64,000 nucleotides of DNA from Ruminococcaceae bacterium UBA1734. GTDB lineage: Bacteria; Bacillota; Clostridia; Oscillospirales; Acutalibacteraceae. Below are positions 1 through 7,693 of this stretch, one piece after another (within the stretch, counting starts at the first letter, position 1; each line of letters begins with the position of its first letter). The translations under genes were made by a program, and so were the position numbers. The notes below the pieces were generated by a model. The model did not search any database, was not told the origin of the DNA, and saw only the letters and a list, made by a program, of their open reading frames with translations. The stretch lies in the NCBI GenBank assembly GCA_002315765.1, contig DCIE01000055.1:6903-70902 (forward strand). Reading direction: 5' to 3'.

Positions 1-187
1 AATCGTTATCGGTTTGAGGTTGGGAAATAATACAAACCTTGTAGCCTTTGCTTTCGAGCACTCTTGAAATAATAGCGGTGCCGAAGCTGGGGTGGTCAAC
101 ATAGGCGTCTCCCGTAACAATAACAAAATCGGGGCGACTCCAACCGTAATTCTCCATTTTTTCAACTGTAATCGGTAAAAACGGCAT
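1..187 (-). CDS. ygiQ: YgiQ-family radical SAM protein, N-terminal fragment
   Basis: Only the first 62 codons lie in the window; the gene runs off the left edge. The reading matches the start of the YgiQ/UPF0313 radical SAM family: a PFLP stretch, then a Gly-Trp segment, then the family signature VTGDAYVDHPSFG and an IISQP strand. This is the cobalamin-binding-like N-terminal part; the radical SAM CxxxCxxC site would lie outside the window. Start ATG at 187 follows an AAGGTGGG ribosome site. The biochemical role of the family is not settled. Confidence 0.85.
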   Translation of the reverse strand, partial: MPFLPITVEKMENYGWSRPDFVIVTGDAYVDHPSFGTAIISRVLESKGYKVCIISQPQTDND

Positions 188-215
188 ACTTTCCCACCTT
201 TCATAAATATACTGT

Positions 216-244
216 ATTATAACATAATATTTAATTACTTACAA
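216..244 (-). promoter_or_regulatory. Sigma-A promoter for ygiQ
   Basis: On the minus strand TTGTAA (239-244) and a perfect TATAAT (216-221) are 17 bases apart, ending 28 bases before the ygiQ start. Read from sequence only. Confidence 0.6.
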
Positions 245-269
245 TAGAAAGGAAAAAGTTTGAAAGATA

Positions 270-291
270 AATCTTTAAAACTTTAAAGATT
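270..291. promoter_or_regulatory. Perfect 10+10 palindrome, possible operator
   Basis: AATCTTTAAA and its exact reverse complement TTTAAAGATT are separated by only two bases. The spacer is too short for a stable RNA hairpin, so a site for a dimeric DNA-binding protein is more likely. It lies between ygiQ (minus) and the small membrane gene (plus), upstream of the ygiQ promoter. No regulator can be named. Confidence 0.45.
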
Positions 292-343
292 ATATCGCAC
301 CGTTTTTCTCGCCTCTTACGAGGCAACCGAAAAATATGGCATT

Positions 344-407
344 TTATGACCATTCCTTTCATTGGTCATTTGTGCCTGAAAGCGAAAGCGGAAAGGAATG
401 GTCATAA
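344..407 (+). promoter_or_regulatory. 17-bp inverted repeat that hides a ribosome binding site
   Basis: Bases 344-360 are the exact reverse complement of 391-407, with a 30-base loop. The 3' arm carries the AAGGA ribosome site of the next ORF and an upstream ATG (398). The 5' arm can also pair with TGGTCAT at 363-369 (7 bp with 346-352), which would free the 3' arm. Two exclusive folds of this kind are typical of a translational switch. There is no U-tract, so it is not an intrinsic terminator. Confidence 0.55.
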
Positions 408-409
408 TT

Positions 410-613
410 ATGAAAGACTCCGAGAAGATACAAAACTCCTTTTGGGTACGATGTATAGAAACACAATTTATTGCTATGATTGTTATCGTCATTTCGGTGG
501 TTGTAATAAGATTTTGTTTTCCTAAAACCTTTGTCCGATTATCCAAATGGTACAACAAAAACATTTTAGACGAAACAAAAATAAGCGAAGTAATAAGGGA
601 GGAAGGCAAATGA
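410..613 (+). CDS. Small single-span membrane protein, coupled to M50 protease
   Basis: A 67-residue protein (71 if the ATG at 398 is used; AAGGA is better spaced for 410). It has a short charged N-terminus, one hydrophobic span (FIAMIVIVISVVV) and a basic tail. Its stop overlaps the next start in ATGA, so translation is probably coupled. The pairing of a small bitopic membrane protein with a SpoIVFB-like protease recalls the spoIVFA-spoIVFB pair, but the LytM-like domain of SpoIVFA is absent. Function is inferred from context only. Confidence 0.55.
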   Translation: MKDSEKIQNSFWVRCIETQFIAMIVIVISVVVIRFCFPKTFVRLSKWYNKNILDETKISEVIREEGK

Positions 614-1203
614 GGTTTAAGTTTTTCGGGATAGAAATATATATATCTTTTTTATTTGTTGCCATAATTTGCCTTGCTATTGCTACCGACAGAACAGGGC
701 TTTGTTTGCCTACATTTTTTGCCGTTCTTCTCCACGAAAGCGGTCATTTAATTGCCATGTGGATATGCGACTGTCAGCCCCGTTCCGTAAAACTTGTTCC
801 CGCAAGTGTGAGCATCACAAGAAAATTCCCCTTAAAGCCCTATAAGGAGGGGATAATTGCCATAGCGGGACCTATTGTAAATATTCTGATGTTTTTTTCA
901 CTGTATATTAATTACAAATTTTCGGGGTTTCAGTCGTCTTTAGACGGGGCGCTTATTAATCTGTTGGTGGGGCTTTTTAATCTATTGCCGGTTTGCGGAC
1001 TTGACGGGGGAACCATACTTTCTTTGATGCTTGAGAAATTTGTTTCGTTCCAAAAAGCACAAAGTATTGTAAAAATTATAACCGTTGTTTCGGCCCTTGC
1101 TTTTCTTTGCCTTGGAATAACCTTGCTAATAAACGGCAAAAATAATATATCGGTGCTTGTTTTGGCACTTTACCTTCTTCTATCTGCATTTATTAAGCAA
1201 TAG
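610..1203 (+). CDS. Site-2 protease (M50), SpoIVFB-like
   Basis: A 197-residue polytopic membrane protein with the M50 zinc motif HESGH at residues 42-46, a second conserved glycine segment near 86 (AIAGPIVN), and the third-ligand motif NLLPVCGLDGG with Asp132. These are the intramembrane metalloprotease core; no PDZ or CBS domain is present, so it is a minimal form. Start ATG at 610 is chosen over an upstream in-frame ATG (547) because GGGAGGAAGGC sits just before it and conserved sequence begins here. In sporulators such proteins process pro-sigma-K; here the next genes are glycosyltransferases, so another substrate is possible. Confidence 0.8.
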   Translation: MRFKFFGIEIYISFLFVAIICLAIATDRTGLCLPTFFAVLLHESGHLIAMWICDCQPRSVKLVPASVSITRKFPLKPYKEGIIAIAGPIVNILMFFSLYINYKFSGFQSSLDGALINLLVGLFNLLPVCGLDGGTILSLMLEKFVSFQKAQSIVKIITVVSALAFLCLGITLLINGKNNISVLVLALYLLLSAFIKQ

Positions 1204-1210
1204 GATTTTC

Positions 1211-1239
1211 TTGTAAATTTTGATATTATATGGTAAAAT
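1211..1239 (+). promoter_or_regulatory. Candidate promoter for glycosyltransferase pair
   Basis: TTGTAA (1211-1216), 17 bases, TAAAAT (1234-1239), just upstream of the GTG start at 1266. Imperfect -10 box. Confidence 0.4.
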
Positions 1240-1265
1240 CATATATTGGGAAGGAGTGTGGTTTT

Positions 1266-2168
1266 GTGTTTACGGTTTCGGTTGCTATGGCTTCGTATAA
1301 CGGAGAAAAGTATATAAGAGAACAGTTAGACTCTATTAAAAACCAAACCATAACTCCTGACGAGGTTATTATTGTGGATGATTTTTCCACCGATAACACC
1401 CCGAAAATCATTAAAGAATATATAGAAACAAACAATCTTCCGTGGAAATTCTTTGAGAACAGGGAAAATCTCGGATATATTAAGAACTATTTTTTTGTTC
1501 TCTCTATGGTAAAGGGAGATGTCTGCTTCCTTTGCGACCAGGACGATGTTTGGGAAAAAGATAAAATAAGCAAAGGCATTTCGCTGTTTGAGGACAAAAA
1601 AGTTTTCGGCGTTGCAATGGGATTTTCCTTAATTGACGAAAAGGGACAAGCTGTAAACAGCGAAATTTTTCCCGAAAAGATATTTGGATTTTTCGGCAAA
1701 GGCGAAATCAAAAAAAGCCTTACAAAAATAGAACTACCGGAAATAATGCACCGAAATATTGCACCCGGTTGCAGTTGTGGGTATAGAAAAGAAGTTATTG
1801 ATATTCTTTTGAAAAAGGGCAATAAAAATCTTCCCCACGATTATCAATTATCTTGTATTTCGGCATCTATGGACGGACTTTTTTTCTTGAACGAACCCCT
1901 GACAAAATACAGAATACATCGGTCTAATACCTTGGGAATTAAAGAATTAAATCAGGACAGATTGCAAATTGCCGAGGAAAAATTATCCCTTTCGGAGGTT
2001 TTTTGTGATTATAATGTCAAGGTAAATTCGCTTTGCAAGAAACGATACACCGCAATTAAGCAAAAAAGTCTTTTGAAAACACTGAGTTTATTGTTTAATA
2101 AGGAATACTGTAAATATTATACTTTAAAAGAAAGGATGGGTGATATTGTTTATGCCATACGAAAATAA
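1266..2168 (+). CDS. Glycosyltransferase family 2
   Basis: A 300-residue GT-A fold enzyme. Visible are the N-terminal SVAMASYNGEKYI strand, the nucleotide-binding VDDFSTD segment, and a DQDD metal-binding motif (LCDQDDVWEKDK), typical of GT2 enzymes that add rhamnose or a similar sugar to a lipid-linked glycan. There is no membrane span, so it acts at the cytoplasmic face. The GTG at 1266 is chosen because GGAAGGAG lies 9 bases before it; the upstream in-frame ATG (1230) has no ribosome site. The next glycosyltransferase overlaps its end, so the two are co-translated. Sugar specificity is not readable. Confidence 0.85.
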   Translation: MFTVSVAMASYNGEKYIREQLDSIKNQTITPDEVIIVDDFSTDNTPKIIKEYIETNNLPWKFFENRENLGYIKNYFFVLSMVKGDVCFLCDQDDVWEKDKISKGISLFEDKKVFGVAMGFSLIDEKGQAVNSEIFPEKIFGFFGKGEIKKSLTKIELPEIMHRNIAPGCSCGYRKEVIDILLKKGNKNLPHDYQLSCISASMDGLFFLNEPLTKYRIHRSNTLGIKELNQDRLQIAEEKLSLSEVFCDYNVKVNSLCKKRYTAIKQKSLLKTLSLLFNKEYCKYYTLKERMGDIVYAIRK

Positions 2169-3069
2169 AATGAGAGTAGCTGCCGGTATAACCCTATTTG
2201 AACCCGACCTTGATAGACTAAAGGAAAATATTACGGCAATTTTGCCTCAGGTTGACAGGCTTTATATTATTGATAATGCCTCAACCAACACCGAAAACAT
2301 AAAGGCATTGTACTTTGATAATGTTAAGGTTGTAATAAAGGAAAACGACCGCAACCTCGGAATAGCTGCGGCGCTTAACCAAATGTGCAATATGGCAATA
2401 AAAGACGAATTTCAATGGATTGTTACCCTTGACCAAGACTCCTTGGCTGAAGGAAACTTGGTTGAAAAGTACCTTAAATATACCGAAATGGAAGATGTTG
2501 CGCTGATTACTCCGAGATTTAACGACGACAACGAGCCGGATATAATTCTGTCGGAAAGTACCGAGGAGTACACCTTTGTCAATCGTTGTAATGCTTCGGC
2601 TTCCTTTGTTCGCTTGAGTGCGTTTAAGGAAGTGGGCGGATTTGACGAAAAAATGTTTATCGACTGTGTTGACTTTGATTACTGTACTACGCTTTTGGAA
2701 CACGGATACAGAATTTTAAGGGTAAACGGCGCCGAAATTCGGCATAGAATAGGCTGTGCTACCGAAATAAGGTTTTTTATTCCTTTTGGAAAATTTTTCG
2801 GGATTAAAAAATTGCAAAAACCGTTTTATACCTATAATCACTCTCCTCTTAGGACTTATTACTATGCCAGGAATATTCGCTATTATGCCTATAAACACCG
2901 TGGTTTTATTGATGAAAAAACCGAAAAAAGGGTTTATTTTCAATGGGTTGTCCTAAAAGTCGGGTTTGAAAAGGAAAAACTTAAAAAACTTTCCGCCATA
3001 AGAAAAGCGAAAAAAGATGCAAAAATAATGATAAGGGAAGCAGAAACCTCAAATAACCGTAAAGATTAA
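2152..3069 (+). CDS. Glycosyltransferase family 2, rhamnosyltransferase-like
   Basis: A 305-residue GT2 enzyme. The N-terminus (VAAGITLFEPD, then IIDNAST) and the DQDS motif near residue 95 match the RfbF-type rhamnosyltransferase branch; a GGFDE motif near 165 is the usual acceptor-loop feature. Start ATG at 2152 follows GGTGAT, the ribosome site type used often in this genome; an in-frame GTG at 2140 is the alternative. It overlaps the upstream GT by 17 bases. The two probably add consecutive sugars to a surface polysaccharide, but no other polysaccharide genes are adjacent. Confidence 0.85.
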   Translation: MPYENKMRVAAGITLFEPDLDRLKENITAILPQVDRLYIIDNASTNTENIKALYFDNVKVVIKENDRNLGIAAALNQMCNMAIKDEFQWIVTLDQDSLAEGNLVEKYLKYTEMEDVALITPRFNDDNEPDIILSESTEEYTFVNRCNASASFVRLSAFKEVGGFDEKMFIDCVDFDYCTTLLEHGYRILRVNGAEIRHRIGCATEIRFFIPFGKFFGIKKLQKPFYTYNHSPLRTYYYARNIRYYAYKHRGFIDEKTEKRVYFQWVVLKVGFEKEKLKKLSAIRKAKKDAKIMIREAETSNNRKD

Positions 3070-3099
3070 TAAAGCAGGTTGCGAACAGGTTTGTTTTTC

Positions 3100-3128
3100 T
3101 TGACAAAATAAAAAATGTGTGTTACATT
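3100..3128 (+). promoter_or_regulatory. Promoter of T-box leader
   Basis: Perfect TTGACA (3100-3105), 17 bases, TACATT (3123-3128). Transcription would start just before the T-box stem I. Confidence 0.55.
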
Positions 3129-3134
3129 ACTTTT

Positions 3135-3420
3135 ATATAATAAATGCGTTTGATGAATTTTAAGTAAGCGATGCTTTTTCCTCTTAGAGAGTCGGCGGTT
3201 GGTGAAAGCCGATGAGGATTGCGTTTTGCCGAAATACGCTTTCGTAGCAGCAGACTGAAAATTTTAAAAAGTAGGTCTTGTCGGGTGCGCCCGTTAAAGC
3301 GCCGGGGTTATTTTTGTAACCTTTAAAGGTCCTTTTGTGTGAGCAAGGGATAAATTGAGGTGGTACCACGGATTTTCCGTCCTCTGTGCAATTTGTTTGT
3401 GCAGGGGGCTTTTGTTTTTT
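3135..3420 (+). promoter_or_regulatory. T-box riboswitch before transporter pair
   Basis: Stem I carries AGTA, AGAGAG and GGTGAAAGCC elements (about 3160-3210). The T-box bulge sequence GAGGTGGTACCACGG lies at 3357-3371 and is followed by a terminator (arms about 3379-3390 and 3400-3409, then TTTTGTTTTTT). The specifier is uncertain: aligning GAA-N-codon with the two other T-boxes in this window gives TAC (Tyr), but that stretch may form its own hairpin, and ACT (Thr) just above the basal helix is the alternative. The leader fills the gap between genes. Confidence 0.9.
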
Positions 3421-3444
3421 GCACTGAAATGAAAGGTGATTAAT

Positions 3445-5028
3445 GTGGATTTATTTATTAAAATTGCTATGCTGATAGTCTTCTTCGGAAGTATGATTGG
3501 CGTGGGAGTATATTGTCGAAAACACGCTACCGATGTAAACGGTTTTGTGTTGGGCGGAAGAAGTGTCGGCCCTTGGCTCACGGCTTTTGCCTACGGCACT
3601 TCTTATTTTTCGGCGGTTGTTTTTGTAGGCTATGCGGGACAGTTTGGCTGGAAATACGGAATTGCCGCTACCTGGATTGGTATTGCCAATGCCCTTTTGG
3701 GTTCGCTTTTAGCCTGGGTTGTGTTAGGCAGACGAACAAGGGTTATGACAAGGCATCTTGATTCGGCTACAATGCCCCAGTTTTTCGGCCAACGATTTTG
3801 CAGCAAATCTTTGAAAATTTATTCTTCTATTATAATTTTTATTTTCCTTATTCCTTACACAGCATCCCTTTATAACGGACTAAGCCGACTTTTCGGTATG
3901 GCTTTTGATATTCCCTATTGGGTATGTGTTGCGGCGATGGCTGTTCTTACCGGAATTTATGTTATTGCCGGTGGATATATGGCGACTGCCGTAAATGATT
4001 TCATTCAGGGAATTATTATGCTTGTGGGAATTGTTGCGGTTGTGGCAGCCGTTCTTAACAGCAAGGGAGGATTTATAGCTTCTCTTGACGGACTTGCGAG
4101 AATACCGCAGGTTGATGCTACCACAGGTACCGAGGTGGCAAACGGCACCCCGGGAGTTTTTGCTTCCTTCTTCGGTCCTGACCCCATTAACCTTTTAGGC
4201 GTTATGATTTTAACATCTTTAGGCACTTGGGGACTTCCCCAAATGGTACAAAAGTTTTATGCTATTAAAAGCGAAAAATCCATTTCAAAAGGAACGGTTA
4301 TTTCTACGGTTTTTGCCACCGTTGTTGCCGGAGGCTCCTACTTTTTAGGCGGATTCGGCAGACTGTTTTCCGATGAAATCGACATAGCAAAAAACGGTTA
4401 CGATTCAATTATCCCCACAATGCTTTCAAAACTACCCTCTTTCCTTATAGCGGTGGTTATAATTCTTGTTTTGTCCGCATCAATGTCAACCCTTTCAAGC
4501 CTTGTTTTAACATCAAGCTCAACCCTCACCCTCGATTTTATCAAGGGAACGGTAAAAAAAGAAATGAAAGAAAAAAGTCAACTGTTTATTATGCGTGTAT
4601 TAATTGTGGTTTTCATTTTGATTTCCGCCCTTATCGCCATTATTCAGTATAACTCAAACATTTCATTTATTGCTCAACTTATGGGTGTTTCTTGGGGTGC
4701 GTTGGCAGGAGCCTTCTTGGCGCCCTTCCTCTATGGACTGTATTGGAAAAAGGCTACAAAACTTGCCTGTTTTATAAACTTTACATTTTCATCGGTTGTT
4801 ATGATTTTAAATACCGTTTTAAGAGACTGTTTCCCGAAAATTTTGCAATCTCCCATTAATGCAGGAGCCTTTTGTATGCTGGTGGGAATGATTTTGGTAC
4901 CTTTAATAAGCCTTGTTTCAAAGGCTCCCGATAAAGAAACCACCGATAAAATTTTCTCCTGCTATGAAAGAACGGTTGTGGTATCGGTTAAGGACTCAAT
5001 AGGTCAGGAGATTTCCAAAGAAAATTAA
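3445..5028 (+). CDS. Sodium:solute symporter (SSS family)
   Basis: A 527-residue protein with about 13 membrane spans. The N-terminal block FVLGGRSVGPWLTAFAYGTSYFSA is the SSS/PutP-PanF signature, and the Na2-site serine-rich region is seen in VLSASMSTLSSLVL. It imports a small solute with Na+. The GTG at 3445 is chosen because AAAGGTG precedes it by 6 bases; an in-frame GTG at 3436 would lie inside that ribosome site. A T-box leader controls it, so the substrate is probably an amino acid. It is followed after 18 bases by an MFS carrier. Confidence 0.85.
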   Translation: MDLFIKIAMLIVFFGSMIGVGVYCRKHATDVNGFVLGGRSVGPWLTAFAYGTSYFSAVVFVGYAGQFGWKYGIAATWIGIANALLGSLLAWVVLGRRTRVMTRHLDSATMPQFFGQRFCSKSLKIYSSIIIFIFLIPYTASLYNGLSRLFGMAFDIPYWVCVAAMAVLTGIYVIAGGYMATAVNDFIQGIIMLVGIVAVVAAVLNSKGGFIASLDGLARIPQVDATTGTEVANGTPGVFASFFGPDPINLLGVMILTSLGTWGLPQMVQKFYAIKSEKSISKGTVISTVFATVVAGGSYFLGGFGRLFSDEIDIAKNGYDSIIPTMLSKLPSFLIAVVIILVLSASMSTLSSLVLTSSSTLTLDFIKGTVKKEMKEKSQLFIMRVLIVVFILISALIAIIQYNSNISFIAQLMGVSWGALAGAFLAPFLYGLYWKKATKLACFINFTFSSVVMILNTVLRDCFPKILQSPINAGAFCMLVGMILVPLISLVSKAPDKETTDKIFSCYERTVVVSVKDSIGQEISKEN

Positions 5029-5046
5029 TTTTACATAGGTGAGAAA

Positions 5047-6351
5047 ATGAACAAGCTTAACACAAAACAAACCGTTTTAATCGGTTTTGCCTTTATGTCA
5101 ATACTTTGCTTTTGGCAGTTTTACGACCAGGTTATACCCTTTATTCTTGAAAACACATTCGGACTTAAAACCCTTTTGGCCAACGCAATTATGGCAATAG
5201 ACAATGTTTTGGCTATCTTTATGCTTCCCCTTTTCGGCGCAATTTCCGACAGGACAAAATCCCCTTTAGGCAAAAGGACTCCATATATTCTTTTCGGTAC
5301 GATTGGTGCCGTAATTCTTATGATTGTTATGGCATACTTCCAAAAAATTGCCGTTTTTTCGGGATTTATCACGAGCCTTATCCTGCTTCTTGTGGTTATG
5401 GCAATTTACCGTACCCCTGCCGTTGCTTATATGCCTGATGTTACACCAAAGCCTTTAAGAAGCAAGGCTAATGCCATTATTAACCTTGTTGGTTATTTAG
5501 GCGGAATTTTTGCAACGGTTGTTATGATGTTTATGCTTAAATCCACCAAAACCGCTTCGGGAGAAACGGTCTATGCCTCGGGACAGTCGTTCTTTCCCGT
5601 TTTCCTTATTATTGCAGGATTTATGCTTGTTAGTGTGCTTGTTATGGTATTTACGGTTAAGGAAAATAAGGCTGTGGCACAAAGCGGCGTGGAAACAGAG
5701 GAAGAAACAACAAACCAAACGGGCAGTAAAAAACTGTCGAAAAGCGAATTTCAAAGTCTTGTTCTTATTTTGCTTTCGGTATTTTTTTGGTATTCGGCAT
5801 ATAACGGCGTAACCACCATGTTTTCAAGATACTGTCAAAATGTTTGGAATACCGACCTCGGCACCTCCTCGGGCTATCTTTTGGTGGCAACTGTGGTGGC
5901 TATTGCGGCATTTATTCCCTTAGGCTTTCTTTCCAATCGCTTTGGTAGGAAGAAAGCGGTTTTGTTCGGAGTTGTTCTTATGGCGGTTTGTTATTTAGCC
6001 GCATTCTTCATTAAATCGGAAACGCCGGTTATGTATGCTGTTTTCGGCATTATCGGTATCGGCTGGGCATCAATAAATGTTAATTCTTTCCCTATGGTTG
6101 TGGAGTTAAGCAGCGGCAGCGATGTGGGAAAATACACGGGATATTATTACACCTTTTCAATGGCGGCACAAATTGTAACTCCCCTGCTTTCGGGATTTAT
6201 TGTTGATAATTTGCCCTTGGGTTATAAGGCGCTTTTCCCTTATGCGTTTGCCTTTATGGCTTTGGCTTTCATATCTATGTGCTTTGTAAAACACGGCGAC
6301 TCAAAGCCGCAGGTTAAACAGGTTGTTATGGATGCCGTTTCGGCAGACTGA
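5047..6351 (+). CDS. MFS transporter
   Basis: A 434-residue protein with 12 predicted spans. The loop 2-3 motif appears as GAISDRTKSPLGKRTPY and its repeat as FLSNRFGRKK, both standard MFS signatures. The first half resembles the GPH/SLC45-like branch that often carries sugars, but the T-box upstream of the operon argues for an amino-acid-linked solute. Start ATG has a GGTGAG ribosome site. Co-transcription with the SSS symporter is likely from the 18-base gap; a strong terminator follows. Confidence 0.8.
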   Translation: MNKLNTKQTVLIGFAFMSILCFWQFYDQVIPFILENTFGLKTLLANAIMAIDNVLAIFMLPLFGAISDRTKSPLGKRTPYILFGTIGAVILMIVMAYFQKIAVFSGFITSLILLLVVMAIYRTPAVAYMPDVTPKPLRSKANAIINLVGYLGGIFATVVMMFMLKSTKTASGETVYASGQSFFPVFLIIAGFMLVSVLVMVFTVKENKAVAQSGVETEEETTNQTGSKKLSKSEFQSLVLILLSVFFWYSAYNGVTTMFSRYCQNVWNTDLGTSSGYLLVATVVAIAAFIPLGFLSNRFGRKKAVLFGVVLMAVCYLAAFFIKSETPVMYAVFGIIGIGWASINVNSFPMVVELSSGSDVGKYTGYYYTFSMAAQIVTPLLSGFIVDNLPLGYKALFPYAFAFMALAFISMCFVKHGDSKPQVKQVVMDAVSAD

Positions 6352-6381
6352 TTATTACTGCCCTTAATCTTTCGCCTAAAA

Positions 6382-6435
6382 AATACACTCTGCAACTTTC
6401 CGATAATCTCGGCAAACATTGTAGAGTGTATTGTT
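6382..6435. terminator. Bidirectional terminator between convergent genes
   Basis: Arms 6382-6395 and 6419-6432 pair over 14 positions with one G-U, followed by a T-rich stretch on both strands. It ends the MFS gene and the XRE gene. Confidence 0.8.
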
Positions 6436-6453
6436 TTATACTTTTACTATTAA

Positions 6454-7041
6454 CTAATTATCTTTGTTTTTCTTAATCAAAAATCCAAACACCGTAAGAA
6501 CCTGAACAACTCCCGCCACGGTGAAAAGAAGGGATATTTTCGGTACCGGTATGGAAAGCACCAAACATAAGGGAATTGACCAAATAAGCAGTGATACGGA
6601 TAAAAATCTAAATAGCTTTCCCCACCAAACCGAGGAAAAGACAATTAATACAATCGCCATGGCGGTAATGGAATAAATAAAGAAAAGCCACTCTTTGAAT
6701 ATGCCGGGAATTACTACCGTAAAAAATACAAACAGCATAAGTCCCACAAGCCAAGTACCACCTGCCGCAATAATGGTTGTCATAATCTTATTATGATTTG
6801 TTGCGGGGCGCTTGGCAGGTTTTTCGTTCAAAAGGTCATCAATCGTAACATTAAAAATCTCGGCAATTGCCGACATCATAATAACATCCGGCAATCCGTC
6901 TCCTCTTTCCCATTTAGAAATGGATTTATCGGTGTAATTTAGCTTTTCGGCCAGTTGCAACTGGGTAAGCCCGGCGGCTTTTCTGTATTTAGCTAAGTTT
7001 TTTCCGAAATTTTCTCTGAGTATTGTTTCTTTATCTGCCAC
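6454..7041 (-). CDS. XRE-type regulator with membrane domain
   Basis: A 195-residue protein. Residues 12-66 are a Cro/CI helix-turn-helix (NLAKYRKAAGLTQLQLAEKL, then SISKWERGDGLPD). Residues from about 87 onward form four hydrophobic spans and a KKNKDN tail. Such regulators may sense a membrane event and repress nearby genes. The start is GTG at 7041, preceded by AAGGAAGTGAG. It lies 15 bases downstream of the SLOG gene, so the two share a transcript. The signal and target are unknown. Confidence 0.8.
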   Translation of the reverse strand: MADKETILRENFGKNLAKYRKAAGLTQLQLAEKLNYTDKSISKWERGDGLPDVIMMSAIAEIFNVTIDDLLNEKPAKRPATNHNKIMTTIIAAGGTWLVGLMLFVFFTVVIPGIFKEWLFFIYSITAMAIVLIVFSSVWWGKLFRFLSVSLLIWSIPLCLVLSIPVPKISLLFTVAGVVQVLTVFGFLIKKNKDN

Positions 7042-7056
7042 TATTGGCTCACTTCC

Positions 7057-7554
7057 TTACCTTGCAATATTAATAATTTTTCTACCTAAACCTTCGGCAT
7101 ATTTTATGGTGTTATATGTTCCGCCTCTAAGCCCTGTGTGATAAGTAAGCACAAAATCGCAAGAGTCTACCATAAATTTATTGCGCTTTGTAAAACAGCC
7201 CTTGTAATACTTGTCCGAAAGCAAAATAACCTTGTCGGCTTGTTCTAAAACCCGATTGTACCGTTCTTTCCAACAGGGCGAAAAACCCGATGGCTGTTCA
7301 ATAAAAGGAACGGCCGCAACAAGACTTATATTCACATCGTTGCGGATTTTCCCCACAGTCAATACAGTTTCGGCGGCAATAATATCAAAGCCCATTGCCA
7401 TTCCGGTGTAAAAAACCGTAACGCCCTCGTTTACAAGTTCAACAACGGCATCGAACAGTGCGTTATCAAAGGTCGTTAATTCTTTTCCGGACTTTTCAAG
7501 GTTAAAAGGGAATTTGGCAGGTCTATAACCGGTAAAACAACAGGAATATTCCAT
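7057..7554 (-). CDS. SLOG-domain protein (DUF1273/YpsA-like)
   Basis: A 165-residue Rossmann-like protein. The N-terminal FTGYRP motif, the VFYTGMAMGFD strand-loop and the C-terminal GGTYNTIKYA segment are those of the DUF1273 branch of the SLOG superfamily. SLOG domains bind nucleotides or nucleotide-derived ligands; the role of free-standing copies is mostly unknown. It is the first gene of a two-gene unit with the membrane XRE regulator and is divergent from the Lrp gene. Confidence 0.8.
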   Translation of the reverse strand: MEYSCCFTGYRPAKFPFNLEKSGKELTTFDNALFDAVVELVNEGVTVFYTGMAMGFDIIAAETVLTVGKIRNDVNISLVAAVPFIEQPSGFSPCWKERYNRVLEQADKVILLSDKYYKGCFTKRNKFMVDSCDFVLTYHTGLRGGTYNTIKYAEGLGRKIINIAR

Positions 7555-7584
7555 TTTCTCAAATCCCTTCGGCTTAATATACTG

Positions 7585-7613
7585 ATTTTATCACAAATTT
7601 ACCCCTTTCGCAA
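7585..7613 (-). promoter_or_regulatory. Promoter for SLOG-XRE unit
   Basis: On the minus strand TTGCGA (7608-7613), 17 bases, TAAAAT (7585-7590). Confidence 0.5.
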
Positions 7614-7633
7614 CATAAATATTATGACAATAC

Positions 7634-7662
7634 TTGACATTGTAATCAGGTAGCTTTATTAT
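7634..7662 (+). promoter_or_regulatory. Promoter for Lrp-family gene
   Basis: Perfect TTGACA (7634-7639), 17 bases, TATTAT (7657-7662). Confidence 0.65.
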
Positions 7663-7693
7663 ATTAATATATCAAAGCGATGAGGTGGCCCTT

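Noticed and set aside
316..609. 97-codon minus-strand ORF opposite the small membrane gene
   Set aside because: It is antisense to the coupled ORF and begins inside the M50 leader; it has no ribosome site and reads through the inverted repeat by chance.
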